5,039 bases of DNA, taken from contig DCTI01000265.1 of the NCBI GenBank assembly GCA_002329525.1, positions 2,731 through 7,769 on the forward strand, in the 5' to 3' direction. The position numbers were made by a program, and so were the translations under genes. Each line of letters opens with the position of its first letter. Position 1 is the stretch's first letter. The notes beneath the pieces were generated by a model. The model searched no databases. It was not told where the DNA came from and saw only the letters and a list, made by a program, of their open reading frames with translations. This document shows positions 1 to 4,052 of this stretch, piece by piece. This stretch comes from Negativicutes bacterium UBA1444. Lineage in GTDB: Bacteria > Bacillota > Negativicutes > UBA1444.

Positions 1-407
1 CCGATATCGTCGGCCTGATGGCGGCGGCGGCCGTATTTACGCAAGGGATGACCGTGATTGGCTTGACCGGGGCGCTGATTGATGTCATGAAGAATTCGCA
101 ACAAATTGCCAAAGTGGCTTCGGCGTTCGGACCGTTTATTATCGGCGTGGTGTCCGGGTCCGGCAATGCGGCGGCATTGGCCTTCAACGGCGCTGTTACG
201 CCGCATGCGGCGCAGTTTGGCTACGGAATGATCGAACTTGGCTCCATGGCCCAGATCGGTGCCGGGTTGGGCCGAACCATGTCGCCGGTGGCGGGGGCAG
301 GGATCATTTGCGCCAAGATCGCCGGGGTCAACCCGATGGAGCTGGCGAAGCGCAATGCGATACCGACGATTGTCGCCACGCTGTTGGTGATGTTTACGTT
401 GTTGTAA
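1..407 (+). CDS. DcuC-family anaerobic C4-dicarboxylate carrier, C-terminal part
   Basis: The reading frame is open from the left edge (first full codon at 3) and ends at TAA 405-407, leaving about 134 residues of the C-terminus. The product is a hydrophobic inner-membrane carrier. Its glycine- and alanine-rich segments and the stretches SGSGNAAALAFNGAVTPHAA, GAGLGRTMSPVAGAG and AGVNPMELAKRNAIP resemble the C-terminal signature region of DcuC-type carriers, which exchange or export C4-dicarboxylates such as succinate and fumarate in anaerobes. At least three membrane segments are visible, the last at the extreme C-terminus. The N-terminal two thirds lie outside the window, so substrate and operon context cannot be judged. 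Other members of the wider ion-transporter superfamily are possible. The family call is from remembered motifs, not from a search. Confidence 0.8.
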   Translation, partial: DIVGLMAAAAVFTQGMTVIGLTGALIDVMKNSQQIAKVASAFGPFIIGVVSGSGNAAALAFNGAVTPHAAQFGYGMIELGSMAQIGAGLGRTMSPVAGAGIICAKIAGVNPMELAKRNAIPTIVATLLVMFTLL

Positions 408-490
408 ACCCAGTCCGGCGTTCTTTGCCGCTGCTCCGATGCACTTTTGAAGGCAGTCGGGATCATTCGGAATAGGGCAGATATTTGTCA

Positions 491-526
491 AGCAGGTTTT
501 TGTTTACGAGGAAACAAAAACCTGCT
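491..526. promoter_or_regulatory. Operator-like perfect inverted repeat upstream of marR (site 1)
   Basis: The arms at 491-505 (AGCAGGTTTTTGTTT) and 512-526 are exact reverse complements over 15 bp, separated by 6 bases. The core at 500-517 reads TTGTTTACGAGGAAACAA, the size and symmetry typical of MarR dimer operators. A second copy of the core lies at 536-553. The repeat overlaps the predicted -35 element of the marR promoter, which fits autorepression. As RNA it would form a long hairpin followed by the U-rich stretch at 531-541, so it may also terminate the upstream dicarboxylate-carrier transcript. The palindrome is seen directly; binding by the downstream MarR protein is inferred. Confidence 0.75.
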
Positions 527-531
527 ATAGT
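503..531 (+). promoter_or_regulatory. Probable sigma-A-type promoter of the marR-MFS operon
   Basis: TTTACG at 503-508 (4 of 6 to the -35 consensus) and TATAGT at 526-531 (5 of 6 to the -10 consensus) are 17 bases apart. Transcription would start near 537-539. The -35 lies in operator site 1 and the start point in operator site 2, so a repressor bound at either would block polymerase. This is inferred from consensus match and spacing only. Confidence 0.6.
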
Positions 532-535
532 TTTA

Positions 536-553
536 TTGTTTCCAAGTAAACAA
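536..553. promoter_or_regulatory. Operator-like palindrome overlapping the marR transcription start (site 2)
   Basis: The sequence is TTGTTTCCAAGTAAACAA, with 6-bp arms and a 6-base centre. Its reverse complement, TTGTTTACTTGGAAACAA, matches the core of site 1 at 16 of 18 positions, so the two sites are copies in opposite orientation. Their centres are 36 bp apart. It ends just before the marR ribosome binding site (AAGGAGG at 555-561) and covers the predicted start point. The likely ligand is the MarR protein encoded immediately downstream. Confidence 0.7.
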
Positions 554-567
554 AAAGGAGGACGCTT

Positions 568-1014
568 ATGGACCGAATGCTGGAAATCATCGATTTGCTG
601 ACGAAAATTGCCGAACGCTCGGCATTGCTGCGCCATGGCGATTCCGTCGTATTGGACGGCCTGAATTTGGCCGAAGTGCATTGTATCGATCAAATCGGCG
701 TCACTGATCATGCGAATGTAACCAAAATCGCCGACGCAATGCGGCTGACCCGGGGAGCCATCAGCAAAATTACCAAAAAACTGTTGGCCAAAGACTTGAT
801 TGAAAGTTATCAACGCCCGGGGAATAACAAGGAAATCTATTTCCGGCTGACGCGGGGCGGGCGGCAGATCTTCGAGGAGCACAGAATCTGCCATGCCAAG
901 TCCAGACAGGACAAGTTGGCGGTATTGGCCGGCTACAGCGTCAATGAACAATCCGTAATATTAAAATTTCTCCAGGATATTCTTCGCTTGAAGGACATCG
1001 AAACCGGCGCGTAA
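568..1014 (+). CDS. MarR-family winged-helix transcriptional repressor
   Basis: This 148-residue protein has the usual MarR length and layout: N-terminal dimerisation helices (about 1-30), a winged helix-turn-helix (about 33-95) and C-terminal dimerisation helices (about 100-145). The DNA-contacting helix is around NVTKIADAMRLTRGAISKI (50-68), and the wing is around residues 79-95, with the basic stretch YQRPGNNKEIYFRLTRGG. MarR proteins bind palindromic operators as dimers and let go when a small ligand binds or a cysteine is oxidised. Cysteines are at 39 and 108, with no sign that they are redox sensors. The ATG follows AAGGAGG (555-561) with 6-base spacing. The gene ends in tandem stops (TAATAG), 22 bases before the MFS gene, so one operon is likely. 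The paired palindromes upstream point to autorepression and induction by an efflux substrate, which is inferred. Confidence 0.9.
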   Translation: MDRMLEIIDLLTKIAERSALLRHGDSVVLDGLNLAEVHCIDQIGVTDHANVTKIADAMRLTRGAISKITKKLLAKDLIESYQRPGNNKEIYFRLTRGGRQIFEEHRICHAKSRQDKLAVLAGYSVNEQSVILKFLQDILRLKDIETGA

Positions 1015-1036
1015 TAGGGCGAAAGGAGCATTGTCC

Positions 1037-2218
1037 ATGCAGTCTCGTACTCAGATCCAGTATGCGAAAATTGGCGTTTTGTCCCTGGCTCATATGTTCA
1101 ACGATTTATACAGCAATTATTTGCCGCAGCTATTCCCGTTTCTGGTGGTTCTCAGCCCCGGCTTCACCGCCACCCGCGCCACTATTCTGGTATCGGCGTT
1201 CACTTTCACGTCGTCCATGGTGCAACCGTTGTTCGGCTATTTTTTGGACCGGAAGGGCAAGCGCTGGCTTGTTCATGTAGGAACGTTGTGGATGGCGGTG
1301 CTGCTCAGCCTGACCGGCTGGGTGGACAATTATTGGCTGATGGTGTTTCTGGCGGCGCTGGCGGGTTTGGGCACAGCCGCTTTTCATCCGCAGGCTTCCA
1401 CGATGGTCAATGTCCTGAGCGGTGATTATAAAGCCGTCATGCTCTCGTTCTTTGTCGCTTTCGGCAATGTTGGCTTTGCCCTGGGGCCGCTGTTGTTGGT
1501 GCCCCTGTTCGAGGCGTATGGGTTGCGCGCCACAGCCGTAACGGTAATCCCCGGCTTTTTGGTGGCTGTGTTGTTGTATTTCTTCGCGCCGGGCAACACG
1601 GAGTTGTCGGGGCCCGTTCCGGAATTTTCCGCAGTGATCCAATCCCTGAAATCTTCTACACGCGAACTGGCGGCCATTATCGGTGTCATTGCGATCCGTT
1701 CGCTGTCCTACTCCGGAATGTTGGCGATTCTGCCTCTGTATTTCAAGTCGCAGAACTTGTCCAATATCGCGGCGAGCCATTTGTTGACGATTATGCTGTT
1801 TGCGGGCGCGGTGGGGGGGCTCTTGGGCGGATTCCTCTCCGATTATTATGGACGGAAACAGTTGATCGTCGGTTCCTTGTTGCTATCTTCGCCGCTGTTC
1901 TTTGCTTTTTTCTATACGCAGGGCGCTTTGAGCATGATCTTTCTGGCTTTGGCGGGAGCGACTTTGCTTTCGAGTTTTTCCGTTACCGTGGTGGCGGCGC
2001 AGGAGGCGATTCCGGACAATAAGGCCCTGGCGGCGGGGTTGACGATGGGTTTTGCCGGTGGAATCGGCGGTCTGGCCGTGATCCTGATCGGCCGCATCGG
2101 TGATCGCTGGGGCCTGGCGGCGGCGATTTTTGTCCTGTTCTTGCTGCCGTTGGCGGCGGGGTTGGTCGCACTGCTGATGAAAGGCCGTCCGGCGGCCCGG
2201 CTCCAGCGTCAAGGTTAA
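1037..2218 (+). CDS. MFS efflux transporter, fosmidomycin-resistance (Fsr)-like
   Basis: The 393-residue product is very hydrophobic and fits twelve membrane segments in two halves, with a hydrophilic loop at about 186-210. Fsr-type marks are HMFNDLYSNYLPQLFPFL in helix 1 (19-36) and GLGTAAFHPQAS (110-121). MFS motif A-like loops appear in both halves: GYFLDRKGKR (67-76) and GGFLSDYYGRK (264-274). A basic tail (KGRPAARLQRQG) should be cytoplasmic. Length is close to E. coli Fsr (about 406). It probably exports a drug or metabolite using the proton gradient; the substrate is unknown, and Fsr-like annotation does not prove fosmidomycin transport. The ATG at 1037 was chosen because AAAGGAG (1022-1028) lies 8 bases upstream; an in-frame TTG at 1031 would leave only 2 bases. 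It follows marR in the same operon, with no separate promoter visible in the 22-base gap. Confidence 0.88.
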   Translation: MQSRTQIQYAKIGVLSLAHMFNDLYSNYLPQLFPFLVVLSPGFTATRATILVSAFTFTSSMVQPLFGYFLDRKGKRWLVHVGTLWMAVLLSLTGWVDNYWLMVFLAALAGLGTAAFHPQASTMVNVLSGDYKAVMLSFFVAFGNVGFALGPLLLVPLFEAYGLRATAVTVIPGFLVAVLLYFFAPGNTELSGPVPEFSAVIQSLKSSTRELAAIIGVIAIRSLSYSGMLAILPLYFKSQNLSNIAASHLLTIMLFAGAVGGLLGGFLSDYYGRKQLIVGSLLLSSPLFFAFFYTQGALSMIFLALAGATLLSSFSVTVVAAQEAIPDNKALAAGLTMGFAGGIGGLAVILIGRIGDRWGLAAAIFVLFLLPLAAGLVALLMKGRPAARLQRQG

Positions 2219-2229
2219 AGCGCTCATTA

Positions 2230-2238
2230 TGATATAAT
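2230..2238 (+). promoter_or_regulatory. Extended -10 promoter for the zinc-ribbon/flavodiiron pair
   Basis: TGATATAAT contains a perfect -10 hexamer (2233-2238) preceded by the TGn extension. No good -35 is seen at 16-18 bases, which is common for extended -10 promoters. It begins 12 bases after the MFS stop codon, giving a start near 2245 and a leader of about 29 bases. No terminator separates it from the MFS gene, so some read-through from the MarR-controlled operon is possible. Confidence 0.65.
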
Positions 2239-2273
2239 AGACCCAGCAGCCCTGTGGGCAAGGAGGAGATTTC

Positions 2274-2459
2274 ATGAAGTGCAAGTCATGCAAAATGGTT
2301 ATTCCGAACGATTGGAAAGCCTGCCCCAACTGCGGGACGCCGATCGGCCAAAAAGCGCCGGCGCCGGTGACACCGCAGTCGCAGTCATACAAAAAAATGA
2401 TCAACATCTTGTTAATTGCCGGAATCGTTCTGTATTTAGTGCTTAAACTTTATTCATAA
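2274..2459 (+). CDS. Small zinc-ribbon protein with one C-terminal membrane segment
   Basis: The product has 61 residues. It begins with a compact zinc ribbon: CKSC at 3-6 and CPNC at 17-20 give four cysteine ligands, followed by GTPIG. A proline- and glutamine-rich linker (about 26-39) leads to two lysines and one hydrophobic helix (about 42-60, INILLIAGIVLYLVLKLY). By the positive-inside rule the ribbon probably faces the cytoplasm, with the protein anchored by its C-terminus. The ATG has an excellent AAGGAGG (2260-2266) at 7-base spacing. The extended -10 promoter lies directly upstream and the flavodiiron gene starts 19 bases downstream, so co-transcription is likely. Zinc-ribbon-plus-helix proteins are widespread and mostly uncharacterised. 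A link to O2/NO defence is suggested only by position. I can assign no specific function. Confidence 0.85.
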   Translation: MKCKSCKMVIPNDWKACPNCGTPIGQKAPAPVTPQSQSYKKMINILLIAGIVLYLVLKLYS

Positions 2460-2478
2460 TAAGCGGGGAGTGAGGAAG

Positions 2479-3666
2479 TTGAAAAAGGTCGTCAAAAACA
2501 ACGTGTCCTGGGTCGGAAAAGTGGACTGGGAGTTGAGGACGTTCCATGGGGAAGAGCTGTCGACACATCGTGGTTCGAGCTACAATTCCTATTTGCTGGA
2601 AGAGGAAAAGACGGTGCTGATCGATACCGTTTGGCTGCCGTTCGCGGAGGAGTTCGTGACCAACCTGGCCACCGAGATCGATTTGAACAAGATCGACTAT
2701 ATCGTGGTAAATCACGGCGAAGTCGACCATAGCGGCTCGTTGCCCGCCCTGATGAAACGGATCCCCCAGACGCCCATCTATTGCACGGCGAACGCGGTCA
2801 AGTCCCTGAAGGGGCAGTATCATCAGGACTGGAACTTCCGGGTGGTGAAAACCGGCGATCAGTTGGATGTCGGCAACGGCAAGAAACTGATTTTTGTCGA
2901 AATGGCGATGCTGCACTGGCCGGACAGCATGGCGACCTTCCTGACCCAGGACAACGTGCTGTTCAGCAACGACGCATTCGGGCAGCATTATGCGACCGAA
3001 ATGCTGTTCAACGATCTGGTGGATTCCTGCGAACTGTATGGCGAGGCGATCAAGTATTACGCCAACATTCTGACGCCGTTCAGCGCGATGTTGCGCAAGA
3101 AGCTGGCGGAGATCGCCGCGTTGAACCTGACGATCGACATCATCGCAACCAGCCACGGCGCCCTCTGGCGGCAGAATCCGCTGCAGATCGTCGAGAAGTA
3201 CGCGCAGTGGGCCAATGATTATCAGGAAAACCAAATCACGATCCTGTACGATACGATGTGGAACGGGACGAAAACAATGGCGGAGCGGATCGCCGAAGGG
3301 ATTGCCCTGGCCGATCCGGCCGTAGTCGTCAAAATGTTCAACGTGGCCAAAACCGATGACAATGATCTGATCACCGAGGTGTTCAAATCGAAGACCGTCG
3401 TGGTCGGTTCGCCGACCGTCTCCAACAGCGTTCTGCATTCGACGGTCGGGATCATTCATTTGATGAAGGAACTGAAATTCCGGAACAAGAAGGCGGCCGC
3501 GTTCGGCTGCTCCGGCTGGAGCGGCGAGGGCGTGAAGGTTCTGAATGAGCTTCTGACCGGCGCCGGCTTTACCCTGATCGGCGACGGGATGCGCAACCTG
3601 TGGAATCCCGACGCGGCGGCGCAACAGGAGGCCGTGGAGTACGGAAAAGTGATCGCGAAGGGCTGA
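2479..3666 (+). CDS. Class A flavodiiron protein (O2/NO reductase, FprA-type)
   Basis: The 395-residue cytoplasmic enzyme would reduce O2 to water and/or NO to N2O with electrons from a rubredoxin-like partner, protecting an anaerobe. It has a metallo-beta-lactamase-like diiron domain (about 1-250) and a flavodoxin FMN domain (about 252-395). All seven iron ligands are present: H79, E81, D83 and H84 in NHGEVDHSG, H146 in MLHWPDS, D165 in FSNDAFGQH and H226 in TSHG. FMN-binding loops are TMWNGTKTMA (259-268), VVGSPTVSNS (308-317) and FGCSGWSGEG (342-351). It has no C-terminal rubredoxin or flavin-reductase domain, hence class A. The start chosen is TTG 2479, with GGGGAG (2465-2470) 8 bases upstream. 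The in-frame GTG at 2470 directly abuts that motif, adds MRK and is less likely. The gene follows the zinc-ribbon gene by 19 bases. O2 versus NO preference cannot be read from sequence. Confidence 0.95.
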   Translation: MKKVVKNNVSWVGKVDWELRTFHGEELSTHRGSSYNSYLLEEEKTVLIDTVWLPFAEEFVTNLATEIDLNKIDYIVVNHGEVDHSGSLPALMKRIPQTPIYCTANAVKSLKGQYHQDWNFRVVKTGDQLDVGNGKKLIFVEMAMLHWPDSMATFLTQDNVLFSNDAFGQHYATEMLFNDLVDSCELYGEAIKYYANILTPFSAMLRKKLAEIAALNLTIDIIATSHGALWRQNPLQIVEKYAQWANDYQENQITILYDTMWNGTKTMAERIAEGIALADPAVVVKMFNVAKTDDNDLITEVFKSKTVVVGSPTVSNSVLHSTVGIIHLMKELKFRNKKAAAFGCSGWSGEGVKVLNELLTGAGFTLIGDGMRNLWNPDAAAQQEAVEYGKVIAKG

Positions 3667-3677
3667 GATTCGGGTTG

Positions 3678-3684
3678 AAGGAGG
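3678..3684 (+). other. Orphan Shine-Dalgarno sequence after the flavodiiron gene
   Basis: AAGGAGG lies 11 bases after the flavodiiron stop codon, but no ATG, GTG or TTG stands at a useful distance. The only nearby candidate is CTG at 3688, which would give a 14-codon peptide ending at TAG/TAA near 3727-3732. The rest of the stretch to 3793 shows no gene. It may be the remains of a lost downstream gene or a chance purine run. Confidence 0.3.
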
Positions 3685-3793
3685 GAACTGCAGACTGCCG
3701 TCAACAATTTCCGCGTTTGCTGGCCTAGCTAAGAAACAACAGCAAAGGCGCCTTGCCTTGCCGGGAGTGGAGATAAAAAACGCACGAAGAGAG

Positions 3794-3828
3794 AAAAGCC
3801 CAGAGCATGCTCAATGCTCTGGGCTTTT
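3794..3828. terminator. Strong hairpin terminator, probably bidirectional
   Basis: The arms at 3794-3808 and 3814-3828 are exact complements over 15 bp around a 5-base loop, with the GC-rich core GCCCAGAGCAT. AAAA on the left and TTTT on the right give a U-run in either direction. On the minus strand the run continues as TTTTCTCTCTT, which looks the better terminator. On the + strand it would end the flavodiiron transcript 127 bases after its stop codon. On the minus strand it overlaps the end of a possible gene remnant. Confidence 0.85.
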
Positions 3829-3927
3829 GGCCAATATCTCCGCCAATTCGTTCAAATAGGTCCAGCGGTCCAGCAAGTGATCACACTCCTGTTCCGGCCG
3901 GGCATTGCGCCAAGTTGGCAATGAAGT
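3811..3927 (-). pseudogene. Possible minus-strand gene remnant (C-terminal 38 codons)
   Basis: Read on the minus strand, 38 codons run from 3927 to a TGA at 3811-3813 inside the terminator stem. The residues have protein-like composition: PTWRNARPEQECDHLL, then DRWTYLNELAEILAKSPEH, with an amphipathic C-terminal helix. Upstream in the frame is TAA at 3928-3930. The only start-like codon near the beginning (TTG at 3921) has no ribosome binding site, so this looks like the 3' end of a gene whose front has been lost, still joined to its terminator. The LLDRWTYLNEL pattern vaguely recalls the C-terminus of PD-(D/E)XK (Rpn-type) transposase-like nucleases; that is a weak guess. A chance open frame cannot be excluded at this length. 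Confidence 0.35.
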
Positions 3928-3942
3928 TTATAATTTTATACA
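3915..3942 (+). promoter_or_regulatory. Probable promoter region of the PAS sensor gene
   Basis: TTGGCA (3915-3920, 5 of 6 to consensus) is followed after 16 bases by TATACA (3937-3942, 4 of 6). A perfect TATAAT also occurs at 3929-3934, with only a weak TTGCGC (3905-3910) upstream at 18 bases. The segment 3924-3955 is strikingly AT-rich compared with its surroundings. Either choice gives a leader of roughly 100 bases before the PAS gene. Which -10 is used cannot be decided from sequence. Confidence 0.5.
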
Positions 3943-3989
3943 AAATAGGAAAATAGATGGGTGTCTTATGTTTACCTCTTTTTGGAACG

Positions 3990-4022
3990 AACGGCATTTT
4001 ACGAGGAACGCAAAGTGCCGTT
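3990..4022 (+). other. Inverted repeat in the leader of the PAS sensor gene
   Basis: AACGGCA (3990-3996) and TGCCGTT (4016-4022) are exact complements around a 19-base loop, within the predicted untranslated leader and about 30 bases before the start codon. A modest RNA stem or a protein-binding site is possible; no riboswitch class is recognised. Confidence 0.3.
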
Positions 4023-4052
4023 TAGTTGTAGGATGGAAGGAAGCGATGCTGA

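Noticed and set aside
463..951. Minus-strand open frame opposite marR and its promoter
   Set aside because: It runs through the operators and the coding region of a clear MarR gene, with no ribosome binding site or protein family of its own.
1130..1780. Minus-strand open frame opposite the MFS gene
   Set aside because: Its composition (Q, R, H-rich) is typical of an antisense shadow, while the + strand gives a coherent twelve-helix transporter.
2249..2259. Small hairpin GCCC-TGT-GGGC in the leader of the zinc-ribbon gene
   Set aside because: A 4-bp stem with a 3-base loop and no U-run is too weak for a terminator; any regulatory role is unsupported.
2409..2438. Possible internal promoter for the flavodiiron gene (TTGTTA, then TATTTA at 18 bases)
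   Set aside because: The -10 is poor and lies within the membrane-helix codons of the zinc-ribbon gene. The extended -10 at 2230 is far stronger.
2443..3624. Long minus-strand open frame (393 codons) opposite the flavodiiron gene
   Set aside because: The + strand encodes a full flavodiiron protein with all metal ligands. The antisense product is rich in H, Q, R, D and G, with no recognisable family, as expected from mirrored GC-biased codons.
3742..3756. Near-palindrome GCAAAGGCGCCTTGC between the flavodiiron gene and the terminator
   Set aside because: Short, isolated, no loop and no repeated copy; likely chance.
503..4008. The 11-mer TTTACGAGGAA shared between operator site 1 (503-513) and the PAS leader (3998-4008)
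   Set aside because: A few shared 11-mers are expected by chance in 5 kb, and the copy near 4000 lacks the palindrome.
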